A stretch of 64,000 bases of DNA from DATBLE01 sp963775695. GTDB taxonomy: Bacteria; Actinomycetota; Thermoleophilia; Gaiellales; Gaiellaceae. Numbering within the stretch: position 1 is the stretch's first letter; the number at the start of each line of letters is the position of its first letter. Of this stretch, positions 24,337 to 31,758 are shown piece after piece. The stretch covers positions 248,001 to 312,000 of the forward strand of contig CAVZJU010000001.1 of the NCBI GenBank assembly GCA_963775695.1, read 5' to 3'. The position numbers were made by a program, and so were the translations under genes. Under the pieces are notes generated by a model, which worked only from the letters and a program-made list of their open reading frames with translations, did no database searches and was not told where the DNA came from.

Positions 24337-25064
24337 TCTGGCCCCTCGATCGCGCGGTTGGTCAGCTCGGTGCGCACCTTCCACAGCTCCGGGAAGAGCT
24401 TGCGCTGAACGAGCTTGCCGAGCATTTCCACCGGCGTCCCCTGGGTGCCGACCACGTCGCCGCCGATGGTCCGCTCGACGACCATGAAGTGGCGTACACG
24501 CCAGGTCGTGGCCCACTCGTCCAGGTCGGTCAGCGCCTCGGCGAGCTGGTACAGGTCCTCGCGCTCGCGGCCCTGCGTATACACGTCGGCGAGCGACAGG
24601 CCCTCCCGCCGCCTCAGCTCGTGAAACGCCTGGCCGAGCGCCGGCGCGGCGTGCCGCACGCGGTTCCAACCCGGCGAGTCGAACCCGCTTCCGTGGCCGA
24701 GCACCGGCCGGACATCGGACGTGTACTCCCACGGGGACATCAGCTCGAGCATGTCCAGGGCGTGCGTGACGAGCTTGAAGCAGAGCATCGCGCGACCGAG
24801 CAGGCGCAAGGCGGGCCGGATCTCGCCCCGCCCGAGATGCTCGGTCGCGACCTCGATCTCCTCGCCGGCCAGCTTCAGCCAGAGCTCCGAGGCCTGATGC
24901 GTCGTCTGGAAAAGGAGCTCGTCGTGGTGCGCGCGGTCCTCCGGCGACTTCTGGAGCGCCAGCAGCTCGTCGGTGCGCAGGTACCGCTCGTAGTCGCTTG
25001 CACCCTGGCCCGGCAGGATCGGCTCGAACTCGTCCGCGAGCCCGGTCTGCTCCTGCCTCGACAC
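24333..25064 (-). CDS. Tryptophan 2,3-dioxygenase family protein
   Basis: 243 aa, all-helical heme dioxygenase. DELLFQTTHQASELWLKL carries the distal histidine (H56); TSDVRPVLGHGSGFDSPGWNRVR and RVRHFMVVERTIGGDVVGTQGTPVEML (the latter as RHFMVVERTIGG and DVVGTQGT) carry the proximal side and substrate loop. It opens the indole ring of tryptophan to N-formylkynurenine. Slightly short against the 260-280 aa norm. GTG start at 25064. No kynureninase or formamidase is nearby, so the pathway it feeds is not shown. Confidence 0.92.
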   Translation of the reverse strand: MSRQEQTGLADEFEPILPGQGASDYERYLRTDELLALQKSPEDRAHHDELLFQTTHQASELWLKLAGEEIEVATEHLGRGEIRPALRLLGRAMLCFKLVTHALDMLELMSPWEYTSDVRPVLGHGSGFDSPGWNRVRHAAPALGQAFHELRRREGLSLADVYTQGREREDLYQLAEALTDLDEWATTWRVRHFMVVERTIGGDVVGTQGTPVEMLGKLVQRKLFPELWKVRTELTNRAIEGPD

Positions 25065-25084
25065 GCGCTGAGCATACTTCGGGC

Positions 25085-26311
25085 GTGGCCGACCTGTTCG
25101 CAGACGCCGCGGCCGAACGGACCCGGGTGAGCGCTCCGCTGGCCGTGCGCCTGCGGCCTGCCTCGCTGGACGAGTTCGTCGGGCAGGAGCACGTGCTCGG
25201 CGAAGGGTCGGCGCTCCGACGCGCGATCGAGGAGGACCGCGTCGGCTCGGCGATCTTCTTCGGACCGCCCGGGAGCGGAAAGACCACGCTCGCCAGGATC
25301 GTCGCGGCGACCACCGGCGCGGAGTTCGAGGAGCTGTCCGCGGTGTCGGCCTCGGTCGCAGACGTCCGCGGCGTGCTGGCCCGCGCGCGCGAGCGCCTGG
25401 GCGCGCACGGCCGACGGACGATCCTGTTCCTGGACGAGATCCACCGGTTCAACAAGGCGCAACAGGATGCGCTCCTGCCCGCGGTCGAGGAGGCCCTCGT
25501 CAGCCTGATCGGAGCGACGACCGAGAACCCGTACTTCGAGGTCAACTCGGCGCTGCTCAGCAGGGTGCAGCTCTACGAGCTGACCCCGCTCGAGATCGTC
25601 CAGCTCGAGCGGGTGATCGCCCGCGGCGAGGCGGCCCTCGGGGTCACGCTCTCGGAGAGCCTCCGAACGCTGGTCGCGCGGCGCGCCGGGGGCGATGCCC
25701 GGAACGCCCTGAACATCCTGGAGGCGGCGGCCGCCTCGGCGGGCGACGAGCCGGTCTCGGAGGAGAACGTCGAGGACGCGGCCCGCAAGCGACCGTTGAT
25801 CTACGACAAGGGCGGCGACGCCCACTACGACTTCACCTCCGCCTTCATCAAGTCGATGCGCGGCTCCGACCCCGACGCGTCGGTCTACTACCTTGCCGCG
25901 ATGCTGGAGAGCGGCGAGGACGCGAGGTTCATCGCGCGGCGCATGGTCATCCTTGCGTCGGAGGACGTCGGCAACGCCGACCCGCAGGCGCTCGTCGTCG
26001 CCGTCGCGGCGGCCCAGGCAGTCGAGCACGTCGGGCTCCCGGAGGCGCAGCTGAACCTCGCACAGGCGGCGATCTACCTGGCGCTCGCTCCGAAGTCGAA
26101 CGCAGTCACCGTCGCGCTCGGCGAGGCCCGCAGGGATGTCCGCGAGGTCGGCAACGTCCGCCCGCCGAAGGAGCTTCGCGATGCGCACTACCCGGGCGCG
26201 AAGAAGCTCGGCCACGGCCAGGGGTACATCTATCCCCACGACGACCCGGCAGGGTTCGACGTCGATTACCTGCCCGACGAGCTGAAAGGACAGACGTACT
26301 ACCGCCCTTGA
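25085..26311 (+). CDS. rarA: Replication-associated recombination protein A (RarA/MgsA)
   Basis: 408 aa AAA+ clamp-loader-like ATPase. RPASLDEFVGQEHVLG at the N-terminus, Walker A GPPGSGKT (60-67), Walker B ILFLDEIHRF (113-122), sensor GATTENPYFEVNSALLSR, and the C-terminal tetramerisation part VYYLAAMLESGEDARFIARRM and SNAVTVALGEARRDV. It acts at stalled replication forks. GTG start at 25085; 20 nt separate it from the divergent dioxygenase start. Confidence 0.95.
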   Translation: MADLFADAAAERTRVSAPLAVRLRPASLDEFVGQEHVLGEGSALRRAIEEDRVGSAIFFGPPGSGKTTLARIVAATTGAEFEELSAVSASVADVRGVLARARERLGAHGRRTILFLDEIHRFNKAQQDALLPAVEEALVSLIGATTENPYFEVNSALLSRVQLYELTPLEIVQLERVIARGEAALGVTLSESLRTLVARRAGGDARNALNILEAAAASAGDEPVSEENVEDAARKRPLIYDKGGDAHYDFTSAFIKSMRGSDPDASVYYLAAMLESGEDARFIARRMVILASEDVGNADPQALVVAVAAAQAVEHVGLPEAQLNLAQAAIYLALAPKSNAVTVALGEARRDVREVGNVRPPKELRDAHYPGAKKLGHGQGYIYPHDDPAGFDVDYLPDELKGQTYYRP

Positions 26312-26390
26312 ACGCTCGCGGCGCGGCTTCGCCACGCCCAGCTCGCTCACACGGGGGAAACAGCCGGTTTCCCCCGTGGCCCCCTTCCCT
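26312..26390. repeat. Structured intergenic element 2 (type A, inverted)
   Basis: Reverse-orientation copy of element 1 between rarA and a GNAT gene. The hairpin has arms CACGGGGGAAAC (26350-26361) and GTTTCCCCCGTG (26367-26378), loop AGCCG. On the minus strand it is preceded by GGGAAGGGGGC and followed by GTGAGCGAGC and a GAA-loop hairpin, as in element 1. The GACATGGCGGGCGCGGC block is missing. Confidence 0.85.
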
Positions 26391-26837
26391 ATGACGCGTG
26401 AATCCGCTGATGCCGACGTCTGCCGTGCGCTCCAACGAGCGTTCGTCGCCGACATCGCTTCGCGGTATCCGGGGTGGGATCCTGATCAAGGCCCGAGCGC
26501 TGATCCGTCCGAACTCGGACCACCCGGCGGCACATGGTTCGTTGCTTATCTCGACGGCCGCCCGGTCGGCTGCGGTGGACTGAAGACGATCGATGACACG
26601 CTTGGTGAAATCAGGCGCGTCTTCGTCGACGCATCCGCGCGGGGTCAGGGGATTGGACGGGCGTTGCTGGAGGCCCTGGAGGAACATGCTCGTCGGCTTG
26701 GTTATCGGCGTGTCCGACTCAATACGGGGGATCGACAACCCGAAGCGCTTGCGCTTTTCCGCGCAGCGGGATATGGCGAGGTGGACGACTTCAACGGATA
26801 CGAGTTCGCTCATCACTGGATGAAGAAGGAGTTCTAG
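26391..26837 (+). CDS. GNAT family N-acetyltransferase
   Basis: 148 aa. Acetyl-CoA binding motif RRVFVDASARGQGIGRALLEALEEHARRLG (key part RGQGIGRALL), preceded by the beta-bulge region GCGGLKTIDDTLGEI. The substrate is unknown. ATG 26391 is preferred; a GTG at 26376 lies inside the hairpin of element 2. The base composition is visibly less GC-rich (for example 26690-26770), which hints at later acquisition than the neighbours. Confidence 0.85.
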   Translation: MTRESADADVCRALQRAFVADIASRYPGWDPDQGPSADPSELGPPGGTWFVAYLDGRPVGCGGLKTIDDTLGEIRRVFVDASARGQGIGRALLEALEEHARRLGYRRVRLNTGDRQPEALALFRAAGYGEVDDFNGYEFAHHWMKKEF

Positions 26838-26996
26838 GTTGGGCAATACCCTCCGAGCACAGCTCTTCGCCTCCGCCGAACCATGCGTTGCAGGTCACGG
26901 CGAGCCCCTGTCTCGGGCGCTGTTGGACTGTCGGCGCGCCCAGGGTGCCGCAGCCGGCACCATCCCGGGGACGTTCCGGCTCGGGCGGGTGGGGCC

Positions 26997-27758
26997 GTGA
27001 CGCTGAACGCGTACCACTGGGGCGAGCCGGGCAACCCGGCGGTCGTCTGCCTCCACGGCGTCAGCTCGTACGGCGGCCGATTCGACGGTCTGGCCGAGCC
27101 GCTCGCCGACCGCTACCACGTGATCGCGCTCGACCTGCTCGGACACGGCCGCTCGCCGTGGGAACCACCCTGGGACGTGGACGCTCATCTCGACGCGATC
27201 CTGGCGAGCGTCCCCGACGGATCGGCGATCTGGATCGGGCACAGCTTCGGCGGGCGGCTGGCGGCCGAGCTCGCCGCCCGCGACCCCGATCGGGTCGAGC
27301 GGATCGTTCTGCTCGATCCCGCGCTCCGCGTGCTCACACACGTCGCGCTCGACCTGGCGGAGCTCGAGCGCTCAGACGTCTCGTACGCGACCGTCGAGGA
27401 GGCCGTGCAGGTGCGCTACGACACCGGGCGCGTCCTGCTCGCACCCCCCGAGCTGGTGATCCAGTCCGATCGCAACCACATGGAGCCCGGAACCGACGGC
27501 CGCCTCCGCTACCGCTACTGCAAGAGCGCGGTAATCACCGCCTGGAGCGTGATGGCGAGCGAGGCGCCGCCGCCGGCGAAGGTGCCGACGCTGTTCGTGC
27601 TCGGCGCCGACTCCTGGCTCACGGTGCCCGACGAGATCGAGAAGTACCGGGCCGCGCTGGGTGATCTCGTCGAGGTGGTGACGGTCCCCGGCGGCCACAC
27701 CGTCTACTGGGACGCGCTTGCGGAAACGCGCGAGGCCATCGAAGCGTTCCTACCTTGA
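26997..27758 (+). CDS. Alpha/beta-hydrolase fold protein
   Basis: 253 aa. Oxyanion region CLHGVSSYGGRFDGL, nucleophile elbow IGHSFGGR (Ser 83), and C-terminal catalytic His in VPGGHTVYWDA; an Asp lies in FVLGADSWLTV. Typical of esterases, C-C hydrolases and haloalkane-type enzymes; substrate not predictable. GTG start at 26997. The 159 nt upstream hold no recognisable gene. Confidence 0.9.
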   Translation: MTLNAYHWGEPGNPAVVCLHGVSSYGGRFDGLAEPLADRYHVIALDLLGHGRSPWEPPWDVDAHLDAILASVPDGSAIWIGHSFGGRLAAELAARDPDRVERIVLLDPALRVLTHVALDLAELERSDVSYATVEEAVQVRYDTGRVLLAPPELVIQSDRNHMEPGTDGRLRYRYCKSAVITAWSVMASEAPPPAKVPTLFVLGADSWLTVPDEIEKYRAALGDLVEVVTVPGGHTVYWDALAETREAIEAFLP

Positions 27759-27763
27759 GCCTT

Positions 27764-27953
27764 TCGCCGCCGCGCCCGACATGGCGGGCGCGGCTCACCT
27801 CCGTCCGCTCAGAAAGCGCGAGCGCAGGCGGCGAAGCCGCCCGGCGGAGCGGGGGAAGGGGGCCCACGGGCGCCCTCGGCGCCCCGGGGGCTGTGTCTCC
27901 TGGCGCGCTTCGCGCTCGTGGCTGTGTCCCCGTGCAGCGAGCGAAGCGAGCGT
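27764..27953. repeat. Structured intergenic element 3 (type A, expanded)
   Basis: Fills the gap between convergent hydrolase and arginase genes. It starts with the block GACATGGCGGGCGCGGC (27778-27794), has a GAA-loop hairpin GGCGGC-GAA-GCCGCC (27827-27841), then GGGGAAGGGGGCCCACGGG. In place of the short loop there is an insert of about 65 nt with further hairpins (GGGCGCC-CTC-GGCGCCC at 27868-27884), closing with GTGTCCCCGTG and GCGAGCGAAGCGAGCG. The insert aligns with that of element 5. Confidence 0.8.
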
Positions 27954-28865
27954 CTAGAGGATTCGCGCGCCGAGCGCCGAGGCGACCAGCTCGACCGCGA
28001 GCTTTGCGGTCTCGTTCTCCCGGTCCAGGATCGGGTTCACCTCGACGACCTCGAGCGAGCTCATCAGCCCCGACTCGGCGACGAGTTCCATCGCGAGGTG
28101 GGCCTCGCGATAGGAGAGGCCGCCGCGGACGGGCGTGCCGACGCCCGGGGCGACGTCGGGGTCGAGCGCGTCCATGTCCAGACTGACGTGGACGAACCCG
28201 GGACCGTCGATTTTCGCGAGCGACTCGTTGATCGCGTGCTCGATCCCGAGGCGGTCGATGTCGCTCATCGTGAAGACGGTCGCGTTCAGGTCGCGGAGCA
28301 GGCCGCGCTCACCCTCGTCGAGCGAGCGAACGCCGACCAGCGCGACACGGCTCGGGTCGACCGAAGGGATCGGGAGGCCGGAGCCCTCGAAGGAGGGCCC
28401 GCCGAGCCCCATCGAGGCGGCGAGCACCATCCCATGGACGTTCCCGCTCGGGCTCGTCTCGGGACGGTTCAGGTCGCCGTGGGCGTCGACCCAGAGGACG
28501 CCTCCGGTGCCAGAACCGTCGACGAGGCCGCCGAGCGTGCCGAGGGCAACCGAGTGGTCGCCGCCGAGGACGAGCGGCGTCTTCCCCTCGTCCCGCGCAG
28601 CCCTGACCCGTTCGGCCACGCGCTCGCAGGCGGTCAGGATCTCCCGCAGGTACCGCGTCCGCGTGTCGCCGACGGGCGCAGCCTCGGCCACGGCCGTCTG
28701 CACGTTCCCCAGATCGACGCAATCGCGTCCCAACCCGCGGATCCGCGCATCCAGCTCGGCGTAGCGAATCGCCGAGGGACCCATGTCCACCCCCCGCCGA
28801 CCGGCGCCGAGATCGAGGGCCGCGCCGATGACGGCGATCGGTGGAAGCGTTTGTCGTGTTTCCAC
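27954..28865 (-). CDS. rocF: Arginase
   Basis: 303 aa ureohydrolase. All metal motifs are present: GGDHSVALG, WVDAHGDLN, and VHVSLDMDALDPDVAPGVGTP (as SLDMDALDPDVAPG). The N-terminal GAALDLGAGRRGVDMGPSAIR and SVDPSR...GVRSLDEGE fit arginase rather than agmatinase. It hydrolyses arginine to ornithine and urea. GTG at 28865 is preferred; an in-frame TTG lies 3 codons upstream. It is divergent from the response regulator with about 20 nt between starts. Confidence 0.92.
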   Translation of the reverse strand: METRQTLPPIAVIGAALDLGAGRRGVDMGPSAIRYAELDARIRGLGRDCVDLGNVQTAVAEAAPVGDTRTRYLREILTACERVAERVRAARDEGKTPLVLGGDHSVALGTLGGLVDGSGTGGVLWVDAHGDLNRPETSPSGNVHGMVLAASMGLGGPSFEGSGLPIPSVDPSRVALVGVRSLDEGERGLLRDLNATVFTMSDIDRLGIEHAINESLAKIDGPGFVHVSLDMDALDPDVAPGVGTPVRGGLSYREAHLAMELVAESGLMSSLEVVEVNPILDRENETAKLAVELVASALGARIL

Positions 28866-28885
28866 GTAGGGCAAACTAATGGAGA

Positions 28886-29275
28886 GTGACCCCCAGCTCG
28901 GACTTCGGAACGATCCGCGTCCTACTCGCGGACGACGACAAGCGGTACGCCGCGGCGCTTCGCGTCCTGATCGAGGAGCAGCCCGAGCTGACCGTCGTCG
29001 CCCTCGCCTACGACGGGTACGAGACGCTCCAGCTCGCCGACGAACTTGGCCCCGACGCCGTCGTCGTCGATCTGCACATGCCGAACATGGACGGCGTCAC
29101 GGCCATCCGCAAGCTGCGCGAGGCCCATCCGCTCGTCTGCCTGATCGCCCTCACGGGAGACGAGAGCCCGGCGATTCACGACGAAGCAACGAACGCCGGA
29201 GCGGACGACGTCCTGGTGAAGGGCCAGATGCTGGAAGCTCTGGTCGAGCGCCTGAAGAAGGCCCGCGACAGCTAG
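28886..29275 (+). CDS. Single-domain response regulator (CheY-like)
   Basis: 129 aa, receiver domain only: acidic pair D16/D17 in LLADDDKRY, phospho-acceptor D62 in VVVDLHMPNMDG, T90 in IALTGDES, K112 in VLVKGQ. No output domain. It may act through protein contacts or as a phosphate sink; no cognate kinase is adjacent. GTG start. The stop directly precedes the 3' end of tRNA-Phe, which is on the other strand. Confidence 0.92.
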   Translation: MTPSSDFGTIRVLLADDDKRYAAALRVLIEEQPELTVVALAYDGYETLQLADELGPDAVVVDLHMPNMDGVTAIRKLREAHPLVCLIALTGDESPAIHDEATNAGADDVLVKGQMLEALVERLKKARDS

Positions 29276-29348
29276 TGGCGAGGGCCGGAATCGAACCGGC
29301 GACACCACGGTTTTCAGCCGTGTGCTCTACCAACTGAGCTACCTCGCC
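29276..29348 (-). tRNA. tRNA-Phe(GAA)
   Basis: A complete cloverleaf on the minus strand: acceptor arms GGCGAGG and CCTCGCC, D-arm GCTCAGTTGGTAGAGC, anticodon loop CTGAAAA with anticodon GAA, T-arm GTTCGATTC flanked by GCCGG and CCGGC. Discriminator A; CCA is not encoded. Confidence 0.97.
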
Positions 29349-29390
29349 TAGAAAGCGGCCAGTGTAGCCGAGCAACGAAATCGGCCCTGC

Positions 29391-29414
29391 GCTCGCCGCG
29401 ACTGAGCGGCGAGC
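29391..29414. other. Extra hairpin beyond the terminator
   Basis: Perfect 9-bp arms GCTCGCCGC and GCGGCGAGC with loop GACTGA, located on the tRNA side of the terminator of the heme operon. No T-run adjoins it on either strand. It may be a back-up stop or a barrier against read-through into antisense of tRNA-Phe. Confidence 0.45.
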
Positions 29415-29415
29415 A

Positions 29416-29462
29416 CCAATAAAAGGACGTTCGGGCCGGTGTCACCGTGCCGCGAACGTCCT
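29416..29462 (-). terminator. Rho-independent terminator of the heme/cytochrome operon
   Basis: On the minus strand the arms AGGACGTTCG and CGAACGTCCT close a stem, with an inner GGTG/CACC pairing in the 19-nt loop, followed directly by TTTTATTGG. The U-run makes this the clearest intrinsic terminator in the window. It sits 46 nt after the SAM hydrolase stop. Confidence 0.8.
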
Positions 29463-29508
29463 CTGAGGGCGAACCTAAACGGCCGGGCTCCCGGCGTCAA
29501 GCGGCCGA

Positions 29509-30312
29509 TCAGTCGGCGACGTGGATCGTCAGTCGTTGGCCGGCTCGGAGCCCGAACATCTCCGCCGCGTTGCCGTCGGTGATCGCGACCGCGATGTTCT
29601 CGTACGAGTCCTCGTAAAGGATGATGTCGCCGGGACGGGCGTCGGCGAACGCGCGTGCGGCGATCGCGTAGTAGCGGTCGACGCCGAGGTCGAGCTCGAC
29701 GCGGCGGCCGGGCACGACCCCGGCCCGCTCGAGGTCGGCCCGCGACAGATTGAGCTGGACGTTCCCGTAGCGGTCGACGTACAGGACGGTGGCACCGATC
29801 CTCGACCCGCCGACCTGCGGCTCGGGCAGTTCGAGGCGGGCGAGCGAGTCCGGCTCGACCGGCGGGCCGAGCTCCGCCGGGTCGAGGCCGACGGCCAGAT
29901 GGGCCGCGGCAGGCGCGAAGACGTCGCGGCCGTGGAACGTCCTCGAGACCGGATCGAGCATGTACCGCAGGTTGTTCAGCTGCCAGGCGTCAGCGACGCC
30001 CCCCTGCTTCTCGGCGGCTGGAACGAGCAGGCCGTTGTCGGGCCCCACGTAGATCCGTCCGGAGGCGTCGCGGACCGCAAGCGCGCGCCGGTCGCTGCCC
30101 ACGCCCGGGTCGACCACGGCGAGATGCACGCCCTCCGGCATGTAGGGAACCGTGTTCGCGAGGACGAGCGCGCCCTGGAGCACCGCCTGCGGCTCGATCC
30201 CGTGGGTGATGTCGATGATGGTCGTATCCGGCGCGATCCTGGCGATGACGCCGTGGCACGTTCCGACGAAGTCGTCTCGGAGCCCGAAGTCGGACAGGAA
30301 CGTGATGAACAC
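29509..30312 (-). CDS. S-adenosyl-L-methionine hydrolase (adenosine-forming), DUF62 family
   Basis: 267 aa. Family motifs: TFLSDFGLRDDFVGTCHGVI at the N-terminus, DITHGIEPQAVLQGALVLA, VVDPGVGSDRRALAV, VGPDNGLLVPA, and RTFHGRDVFAPAAAHLA. The C-terminal barrel has YVDRYGNVQLNL. Members hydrolyse SAM to adenosine and methionine, or in specialised forms halogenate it. GTG start at 30312. It is the last gene of the heme operon, an unusual place that may link SAM turnover with tetrapyrrole methylation. Confidence 0.92.
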   Translation of the reverse strand: MFITFLSDFGLRDDFVGTCHGVIARIAPDTTIIDITHGIEPQAVLQGALVLANTVPYMPEGVHLAVVDPGVGSDRRALAVRDASGRIYVGPDNGLLVPAAEKQGGVADAWQLNNLRYMLDPVSRTFHGRDVFAPAAAHLAVGLDPAELGPPVEPDSLARLELPEPQVGGSRIGATVLYVDRYGNVQLNLSRADLERAGVVPGRRVELDLGVDRYYAIAARAFADARPGDIILYEDSYENIAVAITDGNAAEMFGLRAGQRLTIHVAD

Positions 30313-30322
30313 GGCCGCCAGG

Positions 30323-30937
30323 CTACTCCGACGCGGCGACGGCGGCGGCCAGGCCCTCGACGTCCGGTGTCCCTGCCTCGGCTGCCACCCGCAGCCCGGC
30401 GGCCCGCGCGGCTGCCGTCGTCTCCGGGCCGATCGAGACGACGGGTAGCGCAGGGTTCGCGGCGGCGAGCGCGCGCGCGGCCGACGGAGAGGCCACGACG
30501 GCGAGGTCGCCCTCGATCGTGGCCGGAACCGGCCTCGCCCGGTAGAGGACGACCACGTCCGCGGCCAGCTCGTCGGCGAGCAGTGGCCGTGCCCCCTCGG
30601 CCCCGGCGAAGAGCACCCGGCCTGCCGGACGCGGCAGTTCCGCCAGGAGCCCCTCCTGGGTCGACACCTCCGGCACGAGGTCGACTTCGCCCCAGGCCTC
30701 GGCTGTCGCCCGCCCGACCGCCGCGACCCGAGCCGCTCGCCCGCGGGCCCGACGGCGTAGCTCCCGGGCACCGGTCGCGCTCGTGAGCACGAGCCAGTCG
30801 TACCCGTCGAGGTCGACCGGGCCTGTCTCGACCACTTCGATCTCGACCAGCGGTCGAACGTCGACTGCATAGCCGAGCGCGCGCAGCCGCACGGCGAGCT
30901 GCTCGTTCCGCCCTTCCGGACGGGTCAGGACGATCGT
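30323..30937 (-). CDS. hemD: Uroporphyrinogen-III synthase, start unclear
   Basis: About 204 aa. TIVLTRPEGRNEQLAVRLRALGY (the usual first strand and helix; key part LTRPEGRNEQ) begins the protein, followed by DWLVLTSATGARELRR, VAAVGRATAEAWGE, VLFAGAEGARPLLADEL, and VVSIGPETTAAARAAGL, the two-domain HemD pattern. It closes hydroxymethylbilane to uroporphyrinogen III. No ATG, GTG or TTG exists where the protein should begin; the first conventional in-frame start lies 46 codons upstream, antisense-free but inside hemC. ACG 30937 or CTG 30928 (a CTGA overlap with hemC) are candidates. Confidence 0.85.
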   Translation of the reverse strand, partial: TIVLTRPEGRNEQLAVRLRALGYAVDVRPLVEIEVVETGPVDLDGYDWLVLTSATGARELRRRARGRAARVAAVGRATAEAWGEVDLVPEVSTQEGLLAELPRPAGRVLFAGAEGARPLLADELAADVVVLYRARPVPATIEGDLAVVASPSAARALAAANPALPVVSIGPETTAAARAAGLRVAAEAGTPDVEGLAAAVAASE

Positions 30938-31758
30938 GCGGCGAGCCGTGCCAGCTCCTCTCCGAGCGCGACCGGGTCGTCCCCCGAGCGGCGCTCGACC
31001 CAGCGGCCATCCTCGTCGGCGACGAGGGCGGCGAGCATCGATCCATCGTGGTGCGCTGCGACCGGTGCCAGACACCCTCCCCCGACGGCGGCGATACAGG
31101 CGCGCTCCGCAACGACCCGCCTGCGGGTCTCCGGGTCGTCGACCGCCTCGACGATGGCCTCTTCCCCGGCGCGGACCTGAACGGCCAGCGCTCCCTGGCC
31201 CGCCTCGGGGAGCAGCTCGGCCGGGTCGAAGCGGTGTCCGACTTCCGCGGCAAGACCAAGGCGGTCGAGCCCGCAGGCCGCGAGGACGACGGCGTCGAGC
31301 TTCCGCTCGCCGCGCTTGCGCAGCCGGGTGTCGATGTTCCCGCGCAAGGGCTCGATCGACAGCGTGGGCTCGAGCGCCAGGAGCTGGGCCCGGCGGCGCG
31401 CGGAGGCCGTGCCGACGCGCATCCCCGGGCGAAGCTCGGCGGCGCCGCAGAGCGCGTCGCGCGGGTCGTCGCGGACGAGGTAGGCGCCGACGGCCAGCCC
31501 GGCCATGTCGCTCGAGGTCATGTCCTTCGCGGAGTGAACGGCGGCGTCGATCCGCCCGTCGAGCAGGGCCTCCTCGAGCTCCTTGACGAAGACGCCCCGG
31601 TCGCCGATCTCGCCGAAGGGGCTGCGGCGGTCGCGGTCGCCGGCGGTCGTGATCGGCACGAGCGCGATCTCGCGTCCAGGGGCACGGAGCTGCTCGGCGA
31701 CCAGCGCGGCCTGCGTCAACGCGAGCCGGCTACCGCGGGAGCCGAGCCGGAAGAGCAC
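30925..31758 (-). CDS. hemC: Porphobilinogen deaminase (hydroxymethylbilane synthase)
   Basis: 277 aa, slightly shorter than the 300-310 norm. LGSRGSRLALTQA at the N-terminus, VHSAKDM, GTASARRRAQL, RGNIDTRLRKRGERKLDAVVLAACGLDRLG (as RGNIDTRLRK and LAACGLDRLG), PEAGQGALAVQ, and the dipyrromethane-binding cysteine in GGGCLAPVAAH. It polymerises four porphobilinogens. GTG start at 31758 shares one base with the hemA stop (TAGTG). Confidence 0.95.
   Translation of the reverse strand: MLFRLGSRGSRLALTQAALVAEQLRAPGREIALVPITTAGDRDRRSPFGEIGDRGVFVKELEEALLDGRIDAAVHSAKDMTSSDMAGLAVGAYLVRDDPRDALCGAAELRPGMRVGTASARRRAQLLALEPTLSIEPLRGNIDTRLRKRGERKLDAVVLAACGLDRLGLAAEVGHRFDPAELLPEAGQGALAVQVRAGEEAIVEAVDDPETRRRVVAERACIAAVGGGCLAPVAAHHDGSMLAALVADEDGRWVERRSGDDPVALGEELARLAARSS

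Noticed and set aside
26350..26378. Family hairpins as intrinsic terminators
   Set aside because: None is followed by a U-run on either strand, and several sit just upstream of starts or inside operons. A Rho-dependent or processing role is not excluded.
29276..29414. Riboswitch or T-box upstream of the heme operon genes
   Set aside because: The region is downstream of the operon and contains a tRNA and a terminator hairpin, not a leader.
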